Assembly (NCBI RefSeq): GCF_900142545.1
Contig: NZ_FRBF01000007.1
Location: 1-64,000, forward strand
Direction of reading: 5' to 3'
DNA length: 64,000 nt
DNA from: Fibrobacter sp. UWT2
Lineage (GTDB): Bacteria; Fibrobacterota; Fibrobacteria; Fibrobacterales; Fibrobacteraceae
Of this stretch, positions 37,330-46,002 are shown in pieces. The position numbers and the translations under genes are program-made. Numbering within the stretch: position 1 is the stretch's first letter; every line of letters starts with the position of its first letter. Under the pieces are notes generated by a model. The model did no database searches, was not told where the DNA came from, and worked only from the letters and a program-made list of their open reading frames with translations.

Positions 37330-37441
37330 AAAACCTCAGCAAGCCTCCATTTCTACCCAAAAACAACCTCTATAATAATAGCAATTTAAGTCTGCCCGCC
37401 GACACCACGGCCTTGCTTTTCGCCAGCTTTCAACAGGACTT

Positions 37442-38041
37442 TCAGGGGGACCGGTAAATAAAAAATAGCGACACTCGCGACAAATGCGTCCCCCCGTTCA
37501 TTGGAACTGATACTTCCGGGCGAACGCACAGGTTTCCCGATTCGAACACCAAGCCGCCCATAAAGCGCCGTTCTACATTCCTAAAATCGGGCAGGTTCTT
37601 CGCTCCCGCAAACACGCCTATTTCTTTCAGCGGAAAAGTCTGCGCATAAGCCTGGTACCCGACCAAGCCCTTCAAAGAACTGTCGTAAAAAGGCATCAGC
37701 GTTCCTCCTACCTGCAAGTAGCGGTAATGCTGCCAAAGGACATCCAGACGAGCCCCCATATCGTAATAGTCTCGGTCATAGCGCATCCCTGCATACAGGG
37801 CGTAGTTTCCCACAAATCCCTCCCCTAAATTCCAGCGGTAATAAGGCAACACGCGTACATACTGTTTTTCGGTTCCCTGAGTAAAAACCGAATTTTCGAC
37901 TGCAATTCCAAAACGCGCCGCATACTCCATTCCCGCAAATACATAACGGTTATTCCGCATACCCATCAGGTAAGAGAACGATTCTTTTGCAAACAAATTC
38001 ACAGTGCAAAGCAGCAAAGCAAGCAAGATTACCTTTCTCAT
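37442..38041 (-). CDS. Small predicted outer-membrane protein, unknown function
   Basis: This 199-residue protein has a signal peptide (VILLALLLCTVNLFAKES, cut near residue 18). The rest alternates aromatic and small residues (ALYAGMRYDRDYYDMGARLD) in strand-length runs, ending SRVSLFFIYRSP, which suggests an eight- to ten-strand barrel. No family was recognised. Its ATG overlaps the SGNH gene stop by 4 nt, so it is in the glycan operon; a role at the outer membrane in glycan display is possible. The 112 nt that follow hold no gene and could contain an internal promoter for the radical SAM gene. Confidence 0.6.
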   Translation of the reverse strand: MRKVILLALLLCTVNLFAKESFSYLMGMRNNRYVFAGMEYAARFGIAVENSVFTQGTEKQYVRVLPYYRWNLGEGFVGNYALYAGMRYDRDYYDMGARLDVLWQHYRYLQVGGTLMPFYDSSLKGLVGYQAYAQTFPLKEIGVFAGAKNLPDFRNVERRFMGGLVFESGNLCVRPEVSVPMNGGTHLSRVSLFFIYRSP

Positions 38042-38637
38042 AAGGCCCTCTGTATTTGGCGAGACAAGATTTCATAGCCTTCATCATTCGGATGCAGCCC
38101 ATCCTTAAACAGATCCTCGCGAATTTCGAAATCGTCATCCAGGAATAAATCAAACACATCGATAAACTGGCTACCAGGAATTTCTTTTTTTAGGGCATCG
38201 CGAAGCAGGCCATTTTGAATTTCGATGTTTTCGTTTACAGAAGGATCTTCGTCCCCCATGAAATTCCTCGGCAAAACGGACAGGACGATTAGCGGGTCCG
38301 CCCCAATTCGTTTTGCATTCTTGATAAACCTGTCCTTGTAATCTTCACGCAAAAATTCAATGTCTTTAGTCGTTGTTTTCCAGTAGCCTATATCATTGGT
38401 TCCGATTAGAAGGACTGTCGTACGTCCTTTGCAATCGGACACATTCCAAGCATCCATCTGTTTCAGCCCCGCACCGCTAACCGCGTGCTTATGGACAATG
38501 TAATTGGGGAAATAGTATTCAACATCCCACAAGTACGTAATGGAATCCCCCACAAAGCACAGCTCATCTTCGCCTTTTTCAAAGGCACAGTCACTAAACA
38601 CGATCGCCAAAAGAAATGACAGCAAGAGCCGTTTCAT
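38038..38637 (-). CDS. SGNH/GDSL-family esterase, secreted
   Basis: The 199-residue protein has an N-terminal signal (LLSFLLAIVFSDC; Cys17 could be lipidated, but the lipobox is poor). The four SGNH blocks are visible: GDSI with Ser32, SGAGL, GTND with Asn81, and DGLHPN with Asp179 and His182. It acts on acyl esters outside the cytoplasm. Next to an acyltransferase-3 gene 15 nt away it may form a split version of two-part O-acyltransferases, in which the SGNH unit finishes transfer to the sugar, or it may remove acyl groups. Confidence 0.88.
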   Translation of the reverse strand: MKRLLLSFLLAIVFSDCAFEKGEDELCFVGDSITYLWDVEYYFPNYIVHKHAVSGAGLKQMDAWNVSDCKGRTTVLLIGTNDIGYWKTTTKDIEFLREDYKDRFIKNAKRIGADPLIVLSVLPRNFMGDEDPSVNENIEIQNGLLRDALKKEIPGSQFIDVFDLFLDDDFEIREDLFKDGLHPNDEGYEILSRQIQRAL

Positions 38638-38652
38638 CTCAAGAAAAATCCG

Positions 38653-39657
38653 TTATCGATGAATGCCACGGAAGATTGTTTTCTTGACGGCAAAGGAAAA
38701 CGCAATGGCCCCCGCCAAAGTCAGTACCAAGCAAACTAGGAATCGCGCAATTCCCGAAGAAATGGGTTCCAAAACATGAGCTTTTTCAATGGCCCTGAAG
38801 AACATCATGTGACACAGATACACTTCCATCGAGACTCCGCTCAAAAAGGCAACATACTTGTTTCTCATCAGGGTCCATTTGGCCGGACGTAAGCTGTCTG
38901 CAATGGCAAAGATAATCCACGAAACGAACACGAGCATCTTAAATACAAAAAGATCCTTTCCCAGAATAAAAAACAGGGCCGTGGTCAAAACCGCAATCGC
39001 AAGCGCCCACAGAACAGGAATCTTCTTGATTTTGTCAATATAAAGATAAATGATGCCACCACTAACAAACATGGGCATGCAGAACAGAATACTCCACTTG
39101 CTCACGGACCGCACGACTAATTCGGGCCTCGAGAAATACGACGACGCAAAATACATCATCGCAATCGACAAGGCAAGAACAAACCACGCCCTTTTCTTGT
39201 TATCCATCAGGAATACGAAAAAGGGAAATATTGCATAGAAAACAAAAATCAGTCCGAGGAACCACCCCACCCCAATCACATGGATGTCCGGATTCGGCAA
39301 AAAGCCAAAAAAGAGCGTCAAGTCCGCAAAGGCCTCGATAAGAGATTCCTTTGAAAAGCCCAAGGCAACATCAATCAGAACCATCAATGCAAAGAAAGGC
39401 CATATCCGAAGGTAACGCCTCTTATAAAAAGTATTTAAATCAACTTGACGGTCTTTGAATTTTTGATAATAGGCGCAGCACATCGAAAACGCACTGAGCA
39501 TCATGAACAGGAAAACATATTCCGACCCAAATGGGAGAAACTTCTGGAAGAAGAAATTTTCAGGCAAGTTCAAGTCCGCGTTCGAAAGAACGTGACAAAT
39601 GACGACTCCAATTACGGCAAAAGCCCTTAAGCAATCAAGCGAATCAAACCGATTCAT
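38653..39657 (-). CDS. Acyltransferase-3 family protein of the glycan locus
   Basis: The 334-residue membrane protein begins FDSLDCLRAFAVIGVVICHV with the conserved Arg and His, has about ten hydrophobic segments, and includes FYKRRYLRIWPFF, a family mark. It would carry acyl groups (probably acetyl) across the inner membrane for transfer to the glycan, together with the adjacent SGNH protein. It lies 14 nt after the GT4 stop in the same operon. It is related in family, but not closely in sequence, to the protein at 17260. Confidence 0.88.
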   Translation of the reverse strand: MNRFDSLDCLRAFAVIGVVICHVLSNADLNLPENFFFQKFLPFGSEYVFLFMMLSAFSMCCAYYQKFKDRQVDLNTFYKRRYLRIWPFFALMVLIDVALGFSKESLIEAFADLTLFFGFLPNPDIHVIGVGWFLGLIFVFYAIFPFFVFLMDNKKRAWFVLALSIAMMYFASSYFSRPELVVRSVSKWSILFCMPMFVSGGIIYLYIDKIKKIPVLWALAIAVLTTALFFILGKDLFVFKMLVFVSWIIFAIADSLRPAKWTLMRNKYVAFLSGVSMEVYLCHMMFFRAIEKAHVLEPISSGIARFLVCLVLTLAGAIAFSFAVKKTIFRGIHR

Positions 39658-39671
39658 AACCAGAAGTCAGC

Positions 39672-40781
39672 CTACTTCTTCCTGACGAGACTCTTGTACA
39701 GCTCCATCGTCTGGTCAGCTATCTTGTCCCAATCGTAATGATATTCGACAATATGCTTGAAATCCCTCTGCACGGGAGTTTCCATAAAGAGCGTCATCTT
39801 TTCGGCAAGTTCATCTACATCGCCCAGTTCATAGAAGCACTCTTCAGGGAGCGGGACTTCCATATTCGCCGGGATATCGCTCGCGACCACGTTTCTGTTG
39901 TAGCCAAGAGCCTCGAGCAATGCAATCGGAAGACCTTCGTGGTAACTCGGGATTACAAACAACGATGCGTTTTCAAATATCACCTGAAGTTCTTCGCCAT
40001 GGATATAGCCAGGGAGAATCGCTCCCACTTCAGCCGCAGCGGCCTTCATCTCGTTTGCGTATTCAGACTTGAAATCAGCCGTACCAGCAATGACAAGTTT
40101 GACATCAACCAGGCAAGCCTTCTTGTAGGCGGCAATCAAGTCGTGGAAACCTTTTTCCTTAACGAAACGGCCCAACGCAAAGATGTAACGCTTGCCTTCA
40201 AGCCCATACTTGCCAAGCCACTTCTTAGTCTTGTCTTCAGGCAAAGCAGGCAACAAAGTAACGCCATTGTTAATGCGGACAGTCGTCTTGCAGTGGAACT
40301 TCTTCTTGAGCCACTCTTCCAACAAATCCGAAATAACGATCACGCGATTAGAGAATTTCGTTCCCACGAATTCACTAATTCTAAGGATAGCCTTTGCAAA
40401 CCAGCCCCATTTAGCGCGGTTGTAGTCCTGGCCATGATGGGTATAGACCACCTTCAAGCCGGCAAGCCTAAATATAGGGGCAACAAAGGACGGGCCAATC
40501 GCATGCAAATGGACAATGTCCGGTTTCCATGCCAAAACCTTATAAAGGCACCTAAACGTGTGGACGAATGTTTCCAGCCCCGCAATCTTGGGAGCATAAA
40601 CAGGAACAACCTGCACACGCTTATATCTGTAAGGCGTCTTTTGAGGAGTGTAGGCCTTTCTCGCAAATATGACGACCATGGCCCCACGGTCCACAATTCG
40701 CGGATACAATTCCTGACAATGGGTTTCAATACCACCCATAATATCAGGAATACCGCGTGTACCTAAAACAGCAATTTTCAA
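39672..40781 (-). CDS. GT4-family glycosyltransferase
   Basis: This is a 369-residue GT-B enzyme with MKIAVLGTRGIPDIMGGIET at the start, the loop of a GT4 group found in surface-glycan loci (related to rhamnosyl- and glucosyl-transferases). YIFALGRFVKEKGFHDLI and SYHEGLPIALLEALG (EX7E) complete the donor site. It follows ugd by 6 nt and precedes the acyltransferase. UDP-glucuronate from Ugd is a possible donor for one of the locus enzymes, but no specific link can be shown. Confidence 0.92.
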   Translation of the reverse strand: MKIAVLGTRGIPDIMGGIETHCQELYPRIVDRGAMVVIFARKAYTPQKTPYRYKRVQVVPVYAPKIAGLETFVHTFRCLYKVLAWKPDIVHLHAIGPSFVAPIFRLAGLKVVYTHHGQDYNRAKWGWFAKAILRISEFVGTKFSNRVIVISDLLEEWLKKKFHCKTTVRINNGVTLLPALPEDKTKKWLGKYGLEGKRYIFALGRFVKEKGFHDLIAAYKKACLVDVKLVIAGTADFKSEYANEMKAAAAEVGAILPGYIHGEELQVIFENASLFVIPSYHEGLPIALLEALGYNRNVVASDIPANMEVPLPEECFYELGDVDELAEKMTLFMETPVQRDFKHIVEYHYDWDKIADQTMELYKSLVRKK

Positions 40782-40787
40782 GGTGAC

Positions 40788-42158
40788 TTACTCCGCCTTC
40801 CCCTTACCAATACTGGACACTTCGAAACCGATCTTACGGAGGGCGTCTGCATCCAGGATATTACGGCCGTCAAACACGAAGGCAGGCTTGGCCATACCCT
40901 TGTAAATGCGGTTCCAATCCAGTTCAGCAAAGCACTTCCATTCGGTGCAAACCACCACGGCGTGTGCGCCTTCGGCAGCCTTGTACGGATCTTCTTCAAA
41001 CTGGACCTGGTCGATTACGTCCTTCAGATCACGCTTGGCATCAGGAATAGCCTTCGGGTCGGTAACGACCGGCAGTGCATGTTCGGCGAGCAAATCACGG
41101 ACCACCAAATTTGCAGGGCTTTCACGAGTATCGCCGGTGTTTGCCTTGAAGGCGAAACCGAACACGGCAATCTTCTTGCTTGCAATGGTATTGAACATGG
41201 TCTCGAGCATGCGGTCCACCACGCGGTGGGTCTGCCATTCATTAATCTTAACCACCGATTCCCAGTAGGCGGCCACTTCGGGGAGTCCATAGTAGCCACA
41301 CAGGTACACGAGGTTCAAAATATCTTTCTTGAAGCAGGAACCGCCAAAGCCGATAGAGGCCTTGAGGAACTTGGGACCGATACGGCGGTCCTTGCCCATC
41401 ACGTAGGCAACTTCGTCCACGTCGGCGCCGGTCTTTTCGCAGAGGGCGCTAATCGAGTTAATAGAGCTGATACGCTGGGCCAAGAAGGCGTTAGCGGTCA
41501 GCTTCGTGAGTTCAGAGCTCCAAAGATTCGTCGTCAGAATGCGGTCGCGGGGCACCCAGTGGGCATAGACGTCTACCAACTTCTGGCAGGCGGCAAGGCC
41601 CGATTCCGTCTGGTGGCTACCGATCAGCACGCGGTCCGGTTCAAACAGGTCGTTAATGGCGGTACCTTCGGCCAAGAATTCCGGGTTGGAAAGCACTTCG
41701 AAGTGCAGGCCCTTGTCGTTGGAGTTCAGGATTCGTTCCATGGCGGCAGCGGTACGCACCGGAAGCGTGGACTTTTCCACGATAATCTTGCCTTCGTCGG
41801 CAATTTCCAGAATATTGCGGGCGGTCTTTTCCCAATACTGCAGGTCAGAAGCCTTGCCGGCGCCGTGGCCGAACGTCTTGGTCGGAGTATTCACAGAAAC
41901 GAAGATAATGTCCGCTTCCTTGATGGCAGCCGGGATATCGGTGCTAAAGAAGAGGTTACGGCCGCGGGCACGCTTCACTACGTCATCCAGGCCGGGTTCG
42001 AAAATCGGGAGATTGTCGCTATTCCAGGCGTCGATTCGGGCCTGGTTGATATCGACCACAGTCACTTTTACATCAGGGCACTTGTCGGCGATAACAGTCA
42101 TAGTGGGGCCACCGACATAGCCCGCGCCAATGCAAAGAATCTTGGTATTGTAACTCAT
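40788..42158 (-). CDS. ugd: UDP-glucose 6-dehydrogenase, eukaryote-like
   Basis: Ugd oxidises UDP-glucose twice with NAD to give UDP-glucuronate. The 456-residue protein has [15 protein letters not shown] for NAD binding, [10 protein letters not shown], and catalytic Cys275 in [14 protein letters not shown]. The [20 protein letters not shown] segment and overall length match the animal/plant UGDH group rather than short bacterial Ugd. It is the first gene of the minus-strand glycan operon, so the product is probably an acidic polysaccharide. The 150 nt upstream hold a TATAAT (minus strand, near 42203) but no good -35. Confidence 0.95.
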   Translation of the reverse strand: MSYNTKILCIGAGYVGGPTMTVIADKCPDVKVTVVDINQARIDAWNSDNLPIFEPGLDDVVKRARGRNLFFSTDIPAAIKEADIIFVSVNTPTKTFGHGAGKASDLQYWEKTARNILEIADEGKIIVEKSTLPVRTAAAMERILNSNDKGLHFEVLSNPEFLAEGTAINDLFEPDRVLIGSHQTESGLAACQKLVDVYAHWVPRDRILTTNLWSSELTKLTANAFLAQRISSINSISALCEKTGADVDEVAYVMGKDRRIGPKFLKASIGFGGSCFKKDILNLVYLCGYYGLPEVAAYWESVVKINEWQTHRVVDRMLETMFNTIASKKIAVFGFAFKANTGDTRESPANLVVRDLLAEHALPVVTDPKAIPDAKRDLKDVIDQVQFEEDPYKAAEGAHAVVVCTEWKCFAELDWNRIYKGMAKPAFVFDGRNILDADALRKIGFEVSSIGKGKAE

Positions 42159-42308
42159 AATGTGCCCAAATTTAAAAAAATACCGCCTTTCTGACCTTGA
42201 TTATAACTAAAGAAAGCGCTATTGGGTATATCCGTAAGCGATATGGAACAACTTTCCGTTCACGGGGCGTTCGCAGTGGTACACTATGTAAATTTGAGTT
42301 AAAAAAGC

Positions 42309-45119
42309 TCACTTGAAAACGGCGGTGAGCGATTCAATTTCGCCAGGGACAACCGTACGGGTCGTCTCCATCACACCGTCGCTCCATCCGGACCAAACGC
42401 TGCCGGCATTAGCCGCTGCAGTGACCGTCACGGGGAACCCTTCAAAGAAATTGATGGTCATGGGACTAGCATCCAGCTTCAAGCCGTGAACCAGAATGGC
42501 ACCCGAGCCGTTTACAGACAACGTTACGGGAGCCGCATGCCCAAGGCCAAAGAATTCCTGCAGTTCGCTGTAAATGACGCCGGGGCGTTCTTCCGCAAAG
42601 TCCTTGATGTCATTCAACTGCTTCGTCATTCTTGATGCACTCAAGTTCCAACGTTTTTGGTCGCGAGGAATCTCCGATTCGATTTCAGACATCATTTTGT
42701 CGATTCGCCCCAACACCCGGGAACTTTCAAAATTCATTTTCAGCAAGGCAGCCATTCGATTGATAAACGCAGCCTTGAAGCCGTCGTTTTCCAACAATCG
42801 ACGGAGCAAAAGCGTGAATTCGGGGCCATTGGGCCAAGAAGGCCCATCTTCGGCAGTCGCAAACTCAAAAATGTTGTTCGTGTATTCGCTATAGGAATTC
42901 CCGTATCCGAAATCAAGATCGTACAAGAACCATTTCCATTTCGTTTGAGGACTCGTACCACGCCATTTTTTCAGGTTGTTGCCAGGCCAATCGCGATTGT
43001 TGGCAAATATTTCGGTATGCATGTAATTGATAAAGTTGTCCACGTCGATTTGCGATTCCACATAAGCAAAATTTTCTTCGCTTGCAAGGGTGCGATCTTC
43101 AAGCCAGTCCATCAAGGCCACATAATCTGTTGCAGAACCCGCAGAGACAGAATTGTCCGCCTTCAGCAAGTCAATTTTTTCAGGATCGAGGCCATAATGC
43201 GTCTCGAAGTAGTATTCCGTCGAACGTTCGCGGATGCTATGGATGCCGTAGTATTCGCCATTGTAATACACCACCGCAAAACGGCCGCGCTGATAATCCA
43301 CGCCCAGTCCCTCACTCACCGAGCTGGCGAGCCTGTCGCGAATGTAATCGTTTCCAAAATTGCTGCCGTTATTGCGAAGCAAAAACACCTTGAACTTGTT
43401 CAGCTCCGGAAATTCAGGGAACAAGGCATACTTTAAACGACTGTCACCATACTTTTCACGGAATGTAATCGCCACCGATTTCTTGTCGTTTTGGCGACTG
43501 TAATTTCCAAAAATTTTCAGTCCCGCACGTTTTGCAAATGCAGGCGCATTCACGCCCGGTTCCATAAATTCCACCGTAACGGGGACTTCTTTATCGAGCC
43601 AGTAATTTGCACCATAATGCGGTTCCTTGCTCTGCGCAAAATTGCCTTCCATGTAGATTCCCGAATCCGGATCAAATAAGGAATTCGGATCCGCCGTCAA
43701 GAACACCGCCGGTACAGCAGGCGCACTTTCGAACACATAAGTGCGATTTGTTTCTTCGCCGGCGAGCGCCCCCGCCACAAAAGAAGCGCAGCGAATCGTC
43801 ATTGTCGATTCAACCGTCAACGCCGTTGCGACAGCGGATTCTGCTGTAGGTGCAATGCCACCCGTTTCACAACGAACCGCCGCATTTTCCGGGAACGAAA
43901 TCGCAAAGGGCTTATCGTAAAAACCAGAGGGAGGAATTTCCGTCAAAGTATCGAGCGCAGGCGATCGCGACGGCACCACCGATTGCGTTACAAGGCCATA
44001 AGGCGAAGCCTCGCCGAATCCAAAGCCAGGCGTACCATCCAGAAGCGTTCCATAATTCCACGTTTTCCCCACAGGCATTTCAGGATACGCCACCGAATCC
44101 ACTATGGCCGTATCGGCATTCACCAAATACAAGCGACCGCCAGATTTGTTCAGCTTGAATGATGCATGCGGTTCATGCCCACGATTGCGGGCGATGTAGC
44201 TGAAAACTTTGACCGTCACTTCTTGAGACTCGTTCGCCTCCGGGCTCATTCGGGTACCGTAAATATTTTGAAGGTCCGGAAAAGTTGTTCCCGTTGGCAA
44301 AGACGCGCGGTACACCGTCGAAGAATCGCCTGTTCCCGTAAATACGATCTCGTAACCTTTCCAGTCATCAATATCGGGTTGCGTTAGCCTAAAAGACACC
44401 TTGCGGTCCTTGGTAATGTAGGCCCGCATCAAGATTTCATTCGTTGCCGAAATATCAAGCACGTCTTCCTTGTCCGAATTTCCCGTGCCTACAAAAACGG
44501 CAATAGACGACCAGCCCAATTCCTTGTTTTCGCCAAGCTTCATCACGGAGCCAAAACGACGTTCGCTTTCTTCCTTGAAGCAATTCTTTTTCTGGCCGGG
44601 CAAGGGATCCGCATAACTATAACCCGGCGGATCGCTTTGAGAATCCGTCCATGTCCAACAACCCGGTCCAATCATATTTAACGAATCATGTGGCAACACG
44701 TTATCCGGATAATTCTTGCCCGACATGAATACGACTAAAAATGAACTCGGCGCCAGTTTCGCATTTCCGAACTTCCACTTGAAAGGTTCCGTCAACCGAT
44801 CCGTCAGATACATTCCGGACAAGTCTACGGTATCGGCAGAGGTATTGAACAATTCAATCCAACCCGCATCGTCACCTTCGTGATCTTCATAGACGATATT
44901 GATAGGGTCCACTTCGGTAAGCATAACCGCACCGCCGACAAACGGAAGCGTCTTTTGGGAATCCGCCTTCGAAGTATCCTGAGGGACTTCTTCTTCGGAA
45001 ATTTGCTCTACCTTCGTAGATTGGCCATTCGAATCGGAACAAGCCAAAACACCTACCAGCGACAAGGCGGCAAACAGAGTCGCATAAACTCTACGAAATG
45101 TCAAAACATCCCCACACAT
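42309..45119 (-). CDS. Multidomain CotH lipoprotein with lamin-tail domain
   Basis: This 936-residue lipoprotein (signal ending LVGVLAC) has a lamin-tail domain (about 65-170: GWIELFNTSADTVDLSGMYL), a chitobiase C-terminal-like segment (about 395-465, SGFYDKPFAISFPE), a CotH domain (about 470-760: AGLKIFGNYSRQNDKKSVAI, GNDYIRDRLASSV, YNGEYYGIHSIRERS, FLYDLDFGYGN) and a C-terminal beta-repeat (FFEGFPVTVTAAANAGSVWS then GW). Kinase-like acidic residues are present in LYDLDFGYGN. The ATG at 45119 is used; the frame allows a TTG at 45122. It is monocistronic and upstream of ugd in the same direction. Role unknown: surface-protein modification or carbohydrate attachment are both possible. Confidence 0.88.
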   Translation of the reverse strand: MCGDVLTFRRVYATLFAALSLVGVLACSDSNGQSTKVEQISEEEVPQDTSKADSQKTLPFVGGAVMLTEVDPINIVYEDHEGDDAGWIELFNTSADTVDLSGMYLTDRLTEPFKWKFGNAKLAPSSFLVVFMSGKNYPDNVLPHDSLNMIGPGCWTWTDSQSDPPGYSYADPLPGQKKNCFKEESERRFGSVMKLGENKELGWSSIAVFVGTGNSDKEDVLDISATNEILMRAYITKDRKVSFRLTQPDIDDWKGYEIVFTGTGDSSTVYRASLPTGTTFPDLQNIYGTRMSPEANESQEVTVKVFSYIARNRGHEPHASFKLNKSGGRLYLVNADTAIVDSVAYPEMPVGKTWNYGTLLDGTPGFGFGEASPYGLVTQSVVPSRSPALDTLTEIPPSGFYDKPFAISFPENAAVRCETGGIAPTAESAVATALTVESTMTIRCASFVAGALAGEETNRTYVFESAPAVPAVFLTADPNSLFDPDSGIYMEGNFAQSKEPHYGANYWLDKEVPVTVEFMEPGVNAPAFAKRAGLKIFGNYSRQNDKKSVAITFREKYGDSRLKYALFPEFPELNKFKVFLLRNNGSNFGNDYIRDRLASSVSEGLGVDYQRGRFAVVYYNGEYYGIHSIRERSTEYYFETHYGLDPEKIDLLKADNSVSAGSATDYVALMDWLEDRTLASEENFAYVESQIDVDNFINYMHTEIFANNRDWPGNNLKKWRGTSPQTKWKWFLYDLDFGYGNSYSEYTNNIFEFATAEDGPSWPNGPEFTLLLRRLLENDGFKAAFINRMAALLKMNFESSRVLGRIDKMMSEIESEIPRDQKRWNLSASRMTKQLNDIKDFAEERPGVIYSELQEFFGLGHAAPVTLSVNGSGAILVHGLKLDASPMTINFFEGFPVTVTAAANAGSVWSGWSDGVMETTRTVVPGEIESLTAVFK

Positions 45120-45156
45120 CAAGGGTAATATATATTATTAATTCAAATTTCCGTTC

Positions 45157-45999
45157 TTAATTCTGAACTTTTTTACGGCGAGGACGGCGCACAATGAACA
45201 AACTGGCGCCAATCAACACCAACGTCACCGAAATGGCCTTCCCTACAGGGAATGCTTCCGAGAACACCAAGGCTCCGGCAAGAGTCGGCACCGCCGCACC
45301 CACGGCCGCACTGAACGGAATAATGAACAAGGCGCGACCACGAGAGAACGAGACCTGCGAATACAGGAACGCAATGCTGTAGGTAGCAATGTAGCCGAGG
45401 GTTCTGAAATCCATCAGGAGGCTCGCCACTGAAGAAAGCTCGATATGGTCCAAGTCAAAATCCATGGCAAGACTCTTGTAGAATGCGGCGGAAAGGCCAA
45501 AACCCACGCCCATAATCAAGGAGTCAACCATTTCACGGTCCTTGACCCACAAGTGCGCCACCAGCGTTACAGCACTCAGTCCGCCGGCATACGCCCAAAG
45601 CATGCCGATGTTTTGCACCGCAGTTGATTCGCCCAGGTTTTCAACGGAGTACAAAAGACCCGCCACCACAAAGCAAATCGCAATCACGATGCGCTTGGTC
45701 AAAGCTTCTTTCAAAATGCAAAAGCCCATCAGTGCCGTCAGCACCGGATTCAAGACCATCATAGGCTGCACCTGGCTCAAGTCATAACGGGCCATGGCAA
45801 TGTAGTAGCCGAGCGTTGCAAGGCCCGAGCAGCAAATTCCAAGCCACCAGAACTTATTGGTAATAACGCCCTTAAAGAATTCCCACGGACGGGACGTTCC
45901 GCCGGTACGCTTGCCTACCGTTGAAACGCCCGATTTTTCGAGAATGTTTCCGCAGGCAAAGAGAAACGCCGGCCCGATTGTCAACAGCAAGAAAAGCAT
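45157..45999 (-). CDS. EamA/DMT-family transporter
   Basis: The 280-residue inner-membrane protein has ten hydrophobic segments in two EamA repeats (first starting LLLTIGPAFLFACGNILEKS, second AGGLSAVTLVAHLWVKD) and a basic C-terminal tail. DMT proteins export or import small metabolites or nucleotide sugars; the substrate is not evident. It starts 3 nt after the lytic transglycosylase stop, so they are cotranscribed. Confidence 0.82.
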   Translation of the reverse strand: MLFLLLTIGPAFLFACGNILEKSGVSTVGKRTGGTSRPWEFFKGVITNKFWWLGICCSGLATLGYYIAMARYDLSQVQPMMVLNPVLTALMGFCILKEALTKRIVIAICFVVAGLLYSVENLGESTAVQNIGMLWAYAGGLSAVTLVAHLWVKDREMVDSLIMGVGFGLSAAFYKSLAMDFDLDHIELSSVASLLMDFRTLGYIATYSIAFLYSQVSFSRGRALFIIPFSAAVGAAVPTLAGALVFSEAFPVGKAISVTLVLIGASLFIVRRPRRKKVQN

Positions 46000-46002
46000 C
46001 TA

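Noticed and set aside
36202-37389. Plus-strand open frame of 395 codons opposite the radical SAM gene
   Set aside because: Antisense shadow of a protein with an intact CxxxCxxC motif.
40962-42194. Plus-strand open frame of 410 codons opposite ugd
   Set aside because: Antisense to UDP-glucose dehydrogenase with intact NAD site and catalytic cysteine; no family resemblance.
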